From assembly GCF_019880555.1 (NCBI RefSeq), contig NZ_JAINVU010000004.1:1-64000 (forward strand): 64,000 nucleotides of DNA, read 5' to 3'. The translations under genes were made by a program, and so were the position numbers. This document shows, one piece after another, positions 1 through 8,092 of the stretch (positions within the stretch are counted from its first letter, which is position 1; the number at the start of each line of letters is the position of its first letter). The notes beneath the pieces are model-generated. The model did no database searches and was not told where the DNA came from. It worked only from the letters and a program-made list of their open reading frames with translations. The stretch is from Hephaestia mangrovi. GTDB taxonomy: Bacteria; Pseudomonadota; Alphaproteobacteria; Sphingomonadales; Sphingomonadaceae.

Positions 1-290
1 CCGCCGGTGACGCCCGGCTCGACAACCGCAAGGTAAAGAATGCGCTCGGCGGCCGGCCGCGCATGCTCGGCGTCGACGAGGTCGAGCAGCTGACCGGTCA
101 CCCGGTCGGTGGCGTATGTCCGTTCGGCCTGGCGAGCCCGCTGCCGATCTATTGCGACATGTCGCTGCGGCGGTTCGATGTCGTCTATCCCGCCGCCGGC
201 AGCCGCACCGCGTCGGTGCGGGTCACGCCTGACCGGCTGGTCGAACTGGTTGGCGCCGAATGGGCCGACCTCTGCTCGATCGCCGAGTAG
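1..290 (+). CDS. YbaK/EbsC-type aminoacyl-tRNA deacylase, C-terminal part (truncated by window edge)
   Basis: The reading frame is open from base 3 to a TAG at 288-290, so only about 95 C-terminal residues are present and the start lies outside the window. The visible part (K-V-K-N-A-L-G-G, then G-V-CPFGL, then P-I-Y-C-D) matches the end of the YbaK/prolyl-tRNA-editing fold. Family members hydrolyse mischarged aminoacyl-tRNAs (for example Cys-tRNAPro) in trans in the cytoplasm. It runs toward the mobilisation genes and ends 10 bases before the traD stop codon, so the left edge of the accessory island may lie at or near its 3' end. Family assignment is good; the exact tRNA substrate cannot be judged. 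Confidence 0.75.
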   Translation, partial: AGDARLDNRKVKNALGGRPRMLGVDEVEQLTGHPVGGVCPFGLASPLPIYCDMSLRRFDVVYPAAGSRTASVRVTPDRLVELVGAEWADLCSIAE

Positions 291-300
291 CCCGGCGCGA

Positions 301-507
301 CTATTCCGAGGCGTCGAACGCGCGTCGACCGCGTCGCCGCCACAGTATCAGCAACTGATCCTGTTCGGCGCTGCGCAGCTTCGCCGCCGCTTCGTCGAGC
401 AAGCCGAGAATCACCGCGCGATCGTCGTCCGTCAGCTCGACCAGCCCGGCTTTGGCGACGAGACCGCCAAGCTCGATCAGCTGGCGCGTTCGTTCACGGC
501 GCTTCAC
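301..507 (-). CDS. traD: TraD-family conjugal transfer protein (Ti-plasmid type)
   Basis: This is a short basic protein containing R-Q-L-I-E-L-GGLVAKAGL near its N-terminus, the hallmark of the small Ti-plasmid TraD family. It is thought to be an accessory of relaxosome or coupling function and is not the F-plasmid TraD ATPase. The frame is open further upstream, but that part overlaps traC and shows no family similarity. I therefore place the start at the GTG at 507, which gives 68 residues, close to the usual size. It lies 16 bases downstream of traC in a traC-traD operon divergent from traA. No coupling-protein gene traG follows, because the next gene is the ybaK-like one on the other strand. 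Confidence 0.7.
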   Translation of the reverse strand: MKRRERTRQLIELGGLVAKAGLVELTDDDRAVILGLLDEAAAKLRSAEQDQLLILWRRRGRRAFDASE

Positions 508-523
508 TTGCCACGCGCGCCTG

Positions 524-850
524 TCATGACGCGCCAGCTTTAGCGTCAGTCGGTTGCGGCGCGCCGCTGCCTGGCGCAACGCCCTTGCCGTCGCGCAAAT
601 TGCCGTGAGCAACGGCCTTCGCATCGCCGCGAAAGAATGCCTCGCCTGCGGACCGCCATGCCGCCTTGGTCGCTGCATCGCGCTGCGCAGCGACCGCGAG
701 CAGCGCGCCCGCGAGTTCCTCGACCGGCAATGCGTCGGCGCCGGTGGCCATCACCAGCTCGCCGAGCTGTTGAACCTTGCGCTGCTTGAGCTGTCTCGCT
801 CTGTCGTCGAGTGCCTTTAGTTCGGCATCGAAGTCGCGTGGCTTACGCAT
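524..850 (-). CDS. traC: TraC-family conjugal transfer protein
   Basis: This 108-residue protein begins MRKPRDFDAELKALDDRA, followed by QRKVQQLGELVMATGAD, which is typical of the TraC family of Ti/rhizobial plasmids. TraC assists relaxase processing at oriT. An in-frame ATG five codons upstream exists, but GGAGG stands seven bases before the ATG at 850, so that start is preferred. The first half is predicted coiled-coil or helical with many charged residues. It is the first gene of the traC-traD unit and faces traA across the oriT-containing spacer, the arrangement known from Ti plasmids. Confidence 0.8.
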   Translation of the reverse strand: MRKPRDFDAELKALDDRARQLKQRKVQQLGELVMATGADALPVEELAGALLAVAAQRDAATKAAWRSAGEAFFRGDAKAVAHGNLRDGKGVAPGSGAPQPTDAKAGAS

Positions 851-914
851 GAGTCGGTCCTCCATTGCGATGTGAGGATCGACCAGTTATCGTGGTGCTC
901 GATCACAAACAATG

Positions 915-995
915 CGCTGAAATCTCTTGGGATATCCTCGTCCCGAGATTGATGAAATCTTTCGAGGGCGCGCTTATACGTCGTGCCGACGTCGC
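915..995. other. oriT: Probable Q-type origin of transfer (oriT)
   Basis: The spacer between traC and traA contains GGGCGCGCTTATACGTCG at 966-983. Read on the minus strand this gives TAAGCGCGCCC, one base different from the RSF1010 nic core TAAGTGCGCCC and close to Ti-plasmid oriT cores. Two inverted repeats flank or overlap it: AATCTC..GGGA/TCCCGAGATT at 921-932 and 941-950, and ACGTCG/CGACGT at 978-983 and 987-992. Position between divergent traA and traCD is the Ti-plasmid layout. The exact nick position is inferred by analogy only. Confidence 0.75.
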
Positions 996-1021
996 TTGTT
1001 TGGTGTAGATGGTATGCCGCC

Positions 1022-3919
1022 ATGGCGATCTACCATTTCTCCGCCAAAGTCATCTCGCGCGCTGCCGGCTCGTCGGCGCTGGCGGCTGCTGCCTATCGCT
1101 CCGCCTCGCGGCTGCACGACCAGCGTCTCGATCGCCATCATGACTTTTCCAACAAGGCGGGCGTCGTGCATTCCGAGGTGCTGCTGCCCGACGGCGCGCC
1201 CGAGCATCTGCGCGACCGCGAGCGGCTGTGGAATGACGTCGAGGCGGCGGAGGTGCGCAAGGACGCGCAGCTTGCGCGTGAGATCGAGTTCGCCATTCCA
1301 AGGGAGCTCGACCAGGCGGAAGGTATTCGCCTCGCGCGCGAGTTCGCGAAAGCCGAGTTCGTCGACCGCGGGATGATCGCCGATTTGAACGTGCATTGGG
1401 ATATCGGCAGCGACGGTCTGCCCAAGCCACACGCGCACGTGATGCTGACGATGCGCTCGGTCGATGCCGATGGGTTCGGGCCCAAGGTGCGCGACTGGAA
1501 CCGGACCGATCTTCTCGAGCATTGGCGCGAAGCGTGGGAGCAGCACGTCAACACGCGGCTTGCCGAACTCGACATCGACGCGCGGATCGATCACCGGTCG
1601 CTGGAAGCACAGGGCATCGATCTCGAGCCGCAGCACAAGATCGGCCTTGCTGCGAGCCGGATGGTCGCCGACGGGCTGACTTCCGAACGCCTCGACGAGC
1701 ATCATGCCATTGCTCGCGCCAATGGCGACAAGCTGCTGGCGAACCCGGCGCTGGCGCTCAATGCGATCACCCGCACCCAGGCGACGTTCACCACCCGCGA
1801 TCTCGCCATGTTCGTTCACCGCCATAGCGAGGGGAAAGAACAGTTCGACCGCGTGATGGCGGCGGTAAGTGCGTCGCCCGAGCTGGTGGCGCTGGGCAAG
1901 GACGGGCGCGGGCACGACCGGTTCACCAGCCGCGAGATGATCGCCACCGAGCAGCAGCTCGAGCGGGCCACCGTCCGGCTGGAGGCCGCGCGGCGCCACG
2001 GCGTCGGTGAGCAACACCGCAAGCTCGCACTCGCGCGCGCGGAGATGCGCGGGCTAATGCTATCGAGCGAGCAGCGCAGCGCGTTCGATCACGTCACCAA
2101 AGGACAAGGGTTGGGCGTGGTGATCGGCTATGCCGGGACCGGCAAGTCGGCGATGCTGGGCGTCGCCCGTGAGGCGTGGGAGAGCGTCGGCTACCACGTC
2201 TGCGGCGTCGCGTTGTCGGGCATTGCGGCGGAGAATCTCGAAGGCGGCTCAGGCATTGCATCGCGCACGATTGCGAGCCTGGAGCATCAATGGTCCGAGC
2301 GTCGCGAGCTGCTGACCAATCGCGACGTGCTGGTGATCGACGAGGCGGGAATGGTCGGGACGCGGCAGATGGAGCGCGTTTTGTCCGAAGCCGAGAAACG
2401 CGGGGCCAAGGTCGTGCTGGTCGGCGATCCAGAACAGCTTCAGGCGATCGAAGCGGGGGCGGCGTTCCGCTCGGTCGCCGCGCGGCATGGCGGCGTCGAG
2501 ATCACCGACATCCGCCGGCAGCGCGAGGACTGGCAGCGCGATGCCACGCGGTACCTCGCGACCGAGCGCACCGGCGAGGCGATCAGCCTGTATGAGCGCC
2601 ATGACCGCATCCACGTTGCCGAGACGCGCGATGAGGCGCGCGCCGGACTGATCGAGCGGTGGGACCGCGACCGGCACAGTGCGCCAGGCGCGTCACGCAT
2701 CATCCTGACGCACACCAATGACGAGGTGCGCGCGCTGAATGTTGCCGCGCGTGAACGGCTACGCGCGGGCGGCGAACTAGGTATCGACGTGACGGTCGCC
2801 ACCGAGCGTGGCGAACGCGCGTTCGCCGACGGCGACCGCGTCATGTTCCTGCGCAACGAGCGCAGCCTGGGTGTGAAGAACGGCACGCTCGGCCAAGTGG
2901 ATTCGGTAACGCCGACCCGTATGGCGGTGCTGCTGGACGACGGTCGCGCGATCGCGTTCGACGTGAAAGACTATGCCGCCGTAGATCATGGCTACGCCGC
3001 GACGATCCACAAGGCGCAGGGGGTGACGGTCGACCGCGTGCATGTCCTGGCGACGCCAGGGCTCGATCGGCACGCCGCCTATGTCGCGCTGTCCCGTCAT
3101 CGCGATAGCGTCGACCTCCATTATGGTCGCGATGACTTCGCCGATCGACAGGCATTGACGCGGGGCCTGTCGCGCGAGCGTGGCAAGGACATGGCGTCAG
3201 ACTATACGCGCGCATTTGCCGATCGCCGGCAGATCGAGCCGCCCCAACCACCGCGGAATCGGTTCGCGGGGCTCAAGCTGAGGTCGGTATCCCCGCCACA
3301 GCGGCAACCAGCGACAGTCGAACGCACCATTGCTCCGACGCGCGATCCAACGCCGGCGTTGACGCGCGATCCGCGCCCTTATCTCTCGTCGGCGGTAACT
3401 CGGCATGGGCGCGTCGTGCGGGCGATGCTGTTCGCGCAGTCTCTTGGAGACAAACCCACCGCGGAGCAACGCGCCGAATTGGCCGACAGCCGCTCCCAGC
3501 TCGGCAAGCTGCAACCCGATGGCGCGCGAGATCTTGAAGCTGCGTTTGCCAACGATCGCGACCTGATCACCGAAGCGTCCAGGGGGCAGACTCGCAACGC
3601 CATCCAGGCGATGCAGCTTGAGGCCGAGATGCGGACCAATCCCACCCTCCGCGCCGACGTGTTCGTTCGGCGCTGGCAGGCGCTCGAGCGGCAACGCCGC
3701 TACCTCTTGGACAGGCACGAAACCACACGCGCCAACACGCTGGGCGACCGGATGATTGGCATGGCGACGTCGCTCGAGCGCGATCCGCAGGTGGAATCGC
3801 TGCTACGCAATCGGCGCGTGCAGTTGGGGTTGCCGGCGCACTCGGTCGAGAGCGTCGGCCGGGCGCTTGGCGAGATGATTGGTCGTGGGCGGAGCAGGGG
3901 ACTTGAGATCGGGATGTGA
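1022..3919 (+). CDS. traA: TraA relaxase/helicase (MobA/MobL relaxase fused to RecD-like helicase)
   Basis: This 965-residue protein would nick oriT and unwind the transferred strand. The start MAIYHFSAK at 1022 matches MobA/TraA proteins exactly, including Tyr25 (A-A-Y25-R-S), the position of the catalytic tyrosine in RSF1010 MobA. The open frame extends 13 codons upstream into oriT and is not used. The relaxase domain (about 1-220) has the metal-binding region H-W-D-..-K-P-H-A-H. A superfamily 1 helicase follows, with Walker A GYAGTGKS near residue 370, Walker B V-I-DEAGM near 440, and T-I-HKAQG near 660. The C-terminal 250 residues are charged and helical. Only traA, traC and traD are present, so the element is probably mobilisable or a remnant rather than self-transmissible. 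Confidence 0.93.
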   Translation: MAIYHFSAKVISRAAGSSALAAAAYRSASRLHDQRLDRHHDFSNKAGVVHSEVLLPDGAPEHLRDRERLWNDVEAAEVRKDAQLAREIEFAIPRELDQAEGIRLAREFAKAEFVDRGMIADLNVHWDIGSDGLPKPHAHVMLTMRSVDADGFGPKVRDWNRTDLLEHWREAWEQHVNTRLAELDIDARIDHRSLEAQGIDLEPQHKIGLAASRMVADGLTSERLDEHHAIARANGDKLLANPALALNAITRTQATFTTRDLAMFVHRHSEGKEQFDRVMAAVSASPELVALGKDGRGHDRFTSREMIATEQQLERATVRLEAARRHGVGEQHRKLALARAEMRGLMLSSEQRSAFDHVTKGQGLGVVIGYAGTGKSAMLGVAREAWESVGYHVCGVALSGIAAENLEGGSGIASRTIASLEHQWSERRELLTNRDVLVIDEAGMVGTRQMERVLSEAEKRGAKVVLVGDPEQLQAIEAGAAFRSVAARHGGVEITDIRRQREDWQRDATRYLATERTGEAISLYERHDRIHVAETRDEARAGLIERWDRDRHSAPGASRIILTHTNDEVRALNVAARERLRAGGELGIDVTVATERGERAFADGDRVMFLRNERSLGVKNGTLGQVDSVTPTRMAVLLDDGRAIAFDVKDYAAVDHGYAATIHKAQGVTVDRVHVLATPGLDRHAAYVALSRHRDSVDLHYGRDDFADRQALTRGLSRERGKDMASDYTRAFADRRQIEPPQPPRNRFAGLKLRSVSPPQRQPATVERTIAPTRDPTPALTRDPRPYLSSAVTRHGRVVRAMLFAQSLGDKPTAEQRAELADSRSQLGKLQPDGARDLEAAFANDRDLITEASRGQTRNAIQAMQLEAEMRTNPTLRADVFVRRWQALERQRRYLLDRHETTRANTLGDRMIGMATSLERDPQVESLLRNRRVQLGLPAHSVESVGRALGEMIGRGRSRGLEIGM

Positions 3920-4277
3920 GAGGAAGGGGCGTGGCCTGCGAGACCTGAACCAAAATGTCTTGTCTGTCGGACGAACCGGTAAATCTCGTTTAAGGAGCGC
4001 AGATTGGGATAGCTGACGTTTTGGGTGCGGAGCCGGCGCGCCAGCTTCGCGCTGTAAATTTGCCGGTTTTTCGGATGCTAGTCATCCTGCTCAAATCGAT
4101 TATCGGTTAAGATGATCGCCAAGTTGTTATCCGAACCCTCTGTCCGCTTAGCTTCAACAATCGGCACGCGCTTTCAGATTGTCGCGCGACTATGCTAGTC
4201 ATAAGCCGCCCAGAGCGATCGGCATTGGAGGGTGACTTACCCTATCATAATTGATGGCGGACCCCCTCGGCTGTTTG
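3920..4277. other. Intergenic stretch without a recognised gene
   Basis: These 358 bases lie between the ends of traA and the OYE-like gene, which are convergent. The sequence becomes noticeably richer in A and T than the flanking transfer genes, which marks a change of origin inside the island. I see no tRNA, clear terminator hairpin with T-tract, or ORF with family character. Confidence 0.4.
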
Positions 4278-5306
4278 TCACATAGCACCTAGTGGCAGAG
4301 TTGACGCGTTTCCACCGTCGCCCCAACGCGCGCAACGCAGTGACCCCTCACGCCTCGAGAAATAGTGACACTTGCTGCGATTCTCGCATCCTTGCTCGGG
4401 TTGAGCCAAAAAGAGCGGGTTCGCGATCAAATCGCGGCAGAGCCCAAGATGAAGATTATCTGGAAGCGCCTCGCTGGCGGCGTTCACCGCCCGTCCGGAC
4501 AAAATGAATTTTCGATCAGGGTGGCGTCTGGCGACGTTGATACTCATCGAGTGACGTAAAGCGATCACATCCGGACGGCTCGGATAGATCAATCGCTTGT
4601 CGATGTTGTAAAAGCCGGACGATAGATCGATGAAGTCGAAGGGCAATGCCGCGACGCTGTCTTGGAAGCGTTTGGCGCCTGCCGCGTCGAAGGCGGCATA
4701 CCCCGTCAACAGCGAAATGCGAAGAGAGGTCTCAACCCTAGCAGTCGCTAGCCGCTCAGCAAGCAAAGATAAGCGGTCAAGGGTCTCCTCGCTCCGCGAA
4801 TTGATGCGAGAGTCTATTAGCAGGCTGAGGAGATAGCCGTGCGCACCATGGAGCTGTACATGCCGATATCCATGGCCGATTGCCACGTCCGACGCCTCGT
4901 GAAACGCGTTTATTATGGCTGCGCTGCCATCGGGGCCGAGTTGCTCGACGAGCGCGCGGGCGTCCTCGATCACACTGCCTGGGTCATTCCCTACAAACTT
5001 CCGGGTGCCGACATAACCTGGCCAGCTTGTGGCGAGTTGGATGCCGGCTATGCTCCCGCCCTCAGTAATGGCGGCAGCCACCCTACTCCACACGGGGTCG
5101 CCTGTGAGCGTCGGCGTCACCTCATTACTCCCGTACCCCCCAGGCACCACTACATTCCCGATAATGGCGCAATGCAGACCGTGTGAAGATCGTCGCCGGT
5201 AGAAATCTACATAGCGGCTATCGGGCAAGCCATTTGTGACATAGCCCGTATTTACGCCCAAAAAGAATATGTGCTTACCGCTCGAGTTGGCGATAGCGTT
5301 CGTCAT
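4278..5306 (-). CDS. Old-Yellow-Enzyme-like flavin oxidoreductase (TIM barrel), island-borne
   Basis: About 342 residues with the plan of the NADH:flavin oxidoreductase family. The N-terminus has G-V-N-T-G-Y and Y-V-D-F-Y-R-R-R-S. The family's active-site region appears at about residue 150 as Y-R-H-V-Q-L-HGAHGYLLSLL-I-D-S-R-I-N-S-R-S-E-E. Near the C-terminus C-R-D-L-IANPLFL precedes C-x5-C-x11-C, reminiscent of the cysteine cluster in iron-sulfur members of the family but with different spacing. The start at 5306 is chosen because upstream codons lie inside the MazG gene in another frame; the overlap is 32 bases. It is the last gene of a three-gene unit with MazG and the Dcd-like membrane protein. 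Substrate and role in this context are unknown. Confidence 0.65.
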   Translation of the reverse strand: MTNAIANSSGKHIFFLGVNTGYVTNGLPDSRYVDFYRRRSSHGLHCAIIGNVVVPGGYGSNEVTPTLTGDPVWSRVAAAITEGGSIAGIQLATSWPGYVGTRKFVGNDPGSVIEDARALVEQLGPDGSAAIINAFHEASDVAIGHGYRHVQLHGAHGYLLSLLIDSRINSRSEETLDRLSLLAERLATARVETSLRISLLTGYAAFDAAGAKRFQDSVAALPFDFIDLSSGFYNIDKRLIYPSRPDVIALRHSMSINVARRHPDRKFILSGRAVNAASEALPDNLHLGLCRDLIANPLFLAQPEQGCENRSKCHYFSRREGSLRCARWGDGGNASTLPLGAM

Positions 5307-5628
5307 TACGACTGATTTTCTCCAGAATATCCGCTTCAAGATCTGCGCCGAGCAGCGTCGCAAGCCGAAAGATGTAGATCGCGGCGTCGGCAAGCTCCTC
5401 GCGCAAATATGGGGTGGCCTGCGCGAGCGTTTGCCCCTCATAACCTTGTGTTGTGCGGGCGAGCGTCACCTTTTTCAAGGCGTTCGAAAACTCGCCGATC
5501 TCGCCGAACAGGCCGACTAGGTCGTTGGTGATTTGTTGTTCGCGCGCTGCAAAGTCCTTGAAATCAACCCTGAACCCACGCCGACGATCTCGTTCGATCT
5601 GCTGCTCAATCAGGGCCGACAATTCCAT
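5275..5628 (-). CDS. MazG-like nucleotide pyrophosphohydrolase
   Basis: A 117-residue all-alpha protein with the MazG/dUTPase-2 metal signature: E-I-G-E at about 43-46 and E-E-L-A-D at about 77-81, with helices around them (IYIFRLATLLGADLEADI). Family members hydrolyse NTPs or dNTPs to NMPs plus pyrophosphate using Mg2+. It starts three bases after the stop of the Dcd-like gene and overlaps the OYE-like gene downstream, so the three are almost certainly one operon. The last part, K-I-S-R-N-D-E-R-Y, is typical of MazG-like proteins found in phages and islands. The substrate is not deducible; link to nucleotide-based defence is inference. Confidence 0.8.
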   Translation of the reverse strand: MELSALIEQQIERDRRRGFRVDFKDFAAREQQITNDLVGLFGEIGEFSNALKKVTLARTTQGYEGQTLAQATPYLREELADAAIYIFRLATLLGADLEADILEKISRNDERYRQLER

Positions 5629-5631
5629 AGC

Positions 5632-6405
5632 TCATGGCTTCCGAAAATATGTTACAAAAAAGGTAAGAAGACCAACGATCGCGCTGCTCACCAGGTTGGT
5701 GAGGATAGCATGAAATGCGTCGATCCACCCCCGACCCATCGCGAATAGCGCCCCGGCATTGACAATCATGGCTAGCGCGAGCGCGCCATTGATCCATGCC
5801 TGCGACCGCTCGATCTTCTTGATGATCGTGCGCGTCGCCGCCGGGAGAAGTGCCAGGGCTTCGGACCGTTCCGATTGCACGCGCGGGTCATGCGAGAGTT
5901 CGGCATGGCTTTTCTGAAGTTGGGTTTTGATTGGCCAGATGCCGGCCTGAAAGCCATGCTGCCCGTGGTAAGGCTTTGCTGCTGGGCCAGATAGCCGGGT
6001 GAAATCGGCCTTGGCGATCGGCTCACCTTGCGGGAGCTCGATATATTTATCGCTGATATTTTCGGTGACGATACCGAGATTGCCTTTGAACCCTGGATCG
6101 GCGTAGGTCGCAACCGGGCTCAGTCCAATGCTGAACAGCGATCCCTTCGAAACGATACGAACGAGGACGTCGATTGGAACGTCGAATTCTTCGGCAGTAA
6201 TTAGCACCACGCGATGTCCCGGTTTGAGCAACGCCGTCTCATCCGCGACAAGCGCAAAGCGCCTACCGCCTTCCGTCAGATCATAATAGACATTCCCCAT
6301 CCGAAGTTCGTAGCAGGCGCCACTCAAACTTTTCGTGTCGGCGTTGAGAATCAGCCGACGTCGGCTGATTTCATTCGCAATATCGGCATCGTTCAATGTT
6401 GTCAT
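5632..6405 (-). CDS. dCTP-deaminase-fold (Dcd-like) protein with two C-terminal membrane helices
   Basis: 257 residues. Residues about 1-165 align along their length with dCTP deaminase: LSGACYELRMGN, A-D-P-G-F-K-G-N, and F-T-R-L-SGPAAKPY near the end. By my eye alignment with E. coli Dcd, catalytic Glu138 becomes Val, Arg115 becomes Ser, and the R-S-S substrate motif becomes K-G-S, so deaminase activity is doubtful. Two hydrophobic segments at about 204-224 and 233-254 end the protein, giving a soluble nucleotide-binding-type domain tethered to a membrane hairpin. The start ATG at 6405 has a GGAGGGG ribosome site. It is the first gene of an operon with MazG and an OYE-like protein. A nucleotide sensor coupled to a membrane effector is my inference. 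Confidence 0.72.
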   Translation of the reverse strand: MTTLNDADIANEISRRRLILNADTKSLSGACYELRMGNVYYDLTEGGRRFALVADETALLKPGHRVVLITAEEFDVPIDVLVRIVSKGSLFSIGLSPVATYADPGFKGNLGIVTENISDKYIELPQGEPIAKADFTRLSGPAAKPYHGQHGFQAGIWPIKTQLQKSHAELSHDPRVQSERSEALALLPAATRTIIKKIERSQAWINGALALAMIVNAGALFAMGRGWIDAFHAILTNLVSSAIVGLLTFFVTYFRKP

Positions 6406-6751
6406 GGATTCCCCTCCCGTCCGCGCCACACGAGGCACTAAGCATGTTAATTACATCGTCGGTATAAATTTGCATAAAGCGTGTTTAAAATAGCTGGTTC
6501 GCGCCGTCGACATGGTTGACTGGCTGAGGGTAGATTGCCTTGGATCCGTTGGTCAGACCGCGACTGCAGCAGTCAGGTTGGCTGTCTTCTCCGCGCCCTA
6601 GCCAGGTAATTCACGGAGACTTTGTTCTCACCGGACCTCGGGGTTCGTTCAAGTGCGCATGTTCGAAATCGCGATAAGGTGCCGAGGGTGGACAGATGAC
6701 CTAAACATCCTAAAGTCCCTAACAGGAAACAGACTGCGGGATTGCCATGCC
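6406..6751. promoter_or_regulatory. Divergent promoter region between the Dcd-2TM operon and the methyltransferase operon
   Basis: The 346-base spacer separates two divergent operons and is markedly AT-rich around 6440-6500 (TTAATTACATCG, GTATAAATTTGC, GTTTAAAATAG), a likely site for promoters in both directions. The plus-strand frame of the methyltransferase is open from 6653 but the first hundred bases have no family similarity, so I treat them as leader. No clear operator palindrome was found. Confidence 0.4.
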
Positions 6752-8092
6752 ATGGGGCGGCGTGGCCCCAAGGCGGCGGGGCAAGTGCTGAGTAGCGCGA
6801 TCGTGGCAAATTTTACCTACATGGGCTCAAAAAAGCTTTTGGCTCCGCAAATCGCTGACCTCGTCGCGGACATGGCCGATGGTCCTTTCCTTGATCTCTT
6901 TTCAGGCATTGCCGCTGTGGGGTCGCAGATCAGCACCCAGCGACCTATCTGGTGCAATGATGTGCAAAACTTCTCGACGCTCCTAACTAGTCAGAAGTTT
7001 TGTGCCGCGCGAGCGTTCAAGACAGCGAATGAACTCGTTGAGAGTGCGAAGATACCCTATGCTGTCAACCAGACCAGACTTGAAGAAAAGTTTGGCGAGA
7101 CGCTTGCTCATGAGAGACGAGCGCTTGCCAGCGGGTCCGCGGAAGGTACACGAGAAGTCATCACGATCATGTCGCAAGTGGACAAGCAGATTAGTGCCCT
7201 GCGCCGCCAGCAGGTTCACTGCCTGCTTACCGGCTCACACGGAGCTACTTACTTCGGGGTACGCCAAGCGATCGAACTCGATTCAATACGCTACGCTGCC
7301 GACCATCTTTTGTCCCGGGGTAAGGTGACTGCCGAAGAGCATGGTTGGATGGTACTGGCATTATGCCAGACGCTGTCAACGGTCAGCAATTCCACCGGCC
7401 ACTTTGCTCAATATTTGTCGCCGAGTGACGCAAACATTCGGCGAGTGCTGCGCAAACGACGAATGAATTGCTGGTCAGTATGGTCCGCTGCACTTCGTGA
7501 AAGCCAGCCGATTGGAAATGTTGTCTGGCGACGCGGCAATCGTATCTTCAAGTCGGACGCCATTAGGCTGCTCCAGTCGCTATCGGAAAGAGTGGGGCAG
7601 CCCGCCGTAATTTACGCCGACCCCCCCTACACCAGCGATCAATATTCCCGATATTATCATGTTCTAGAAAATGCAGTTCTCTACGATTACCCGGAGGTTT
7701 CAGGAAAAGGTCAGTATAGACCAGACCGATTTACCTCCGGCTTTTCGCTCAAAGCGGGTGTTGATGCTGCCTTCAAAGAGCTTATCTCGGCCGCTGCGAA
7801 GCTCCCCGCTGTCTTCATCCTCAGCTATCCGACTAATGGTCTGCTGAAAAACTCGACGAAGCGCGTGCTTGAGCTACTAGCGGACCAATTCGCGCACGTT
7901 GAAGCGCCACTTGTCATTCCGCATCTTCATTCGACGATGGGCGGATCGAAAGGTGCGCAGAAGCATGCCGTCGATGAGAACATCTTCGTTGCTTATCAGG
8001 ATCCTGTCGCGCGCTGGCGGGGCAAAGCCGCCGCTACCCTTGCGACGCAACGCACGCAGCCAATCCTCAAGGTCGAGGATATCGCTGCGTGA
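6752..8092 (+). CDS. D12-class DNA adenine N6-methyltransferase
   Basis: The protein has the D12 (Dam-like) order: an N-terminal F-T-YMGSKKLL substrate/AdoMet motif, motif I F-L-DLFSGIAAVG, and the catalytic DPPY motif in V-I-YADPPYTSDQYSRY in the second half. A long helical insertion separates the motifs. Such enzymes methylate adenine in a short target sequence. Start choice is uncertain: GTG 6653 and ATG 6659 are in frame, but the segment before 6752 looks unrelated; from 6752 the protein is 446 residues. It is the first gene of a four-gene chain in which every junction overlaps (GTGA at 8089, ATGA at 9291, TAATG at 11175). No restriction endonuclease gene is adjacent, so methylation may provide self-marking for the downstream genes. 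Confidence 0.85.
   Translation: MGRRGPKAAGQVLSSAIVANFTYMGSKKLLAPQIADLVADMADGPFLDLFSGIAAVGSQISTQRPIWCNDVQNFSTLLTSQKFCAARAFKTANELVESAKIPYAVNQTRLEEKFGETLAHERRALASGSAEGTREVITIMSQVDKQISALRRQQVHCLLTGSHGATYFGVRQAIELDSIRYAADHLLSRGKVTAEEHGWMVLALCQTLSTVSNSTGHFAQYLSPSDANIRRVLRKRRMNCWSVWSAALRESQPIGNVVWRRGNRIFKSDAIRLLQSLSERVGQPAVIYADPPYTSDQYSRYYHVLENAVLYDYPEVSGKGQYRPDRFTSGFSLKAGVDAAFKELISAAAKLPAVFILSYPTNGLLKNSTKRVLELLADQFAHVEAPLVIPHLHSTMGGSKGAQKHAVDENIFVAYQDPVARWRGKAAATLATQRTQPILKVEDIAA

Noticed and set aside
983-1021. Upstream extension of traA
   Set aside because: It begins inside the predicted oriT, and M-A-I-Y-H-F at 1022 is the conserved N-terminus.
6653-6751. N-terminal extension of the D12 methyltransferase
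   Set aside because: The extra residues have no methyltransferase character, although the GTG at 6653 cannot be excluded as start.
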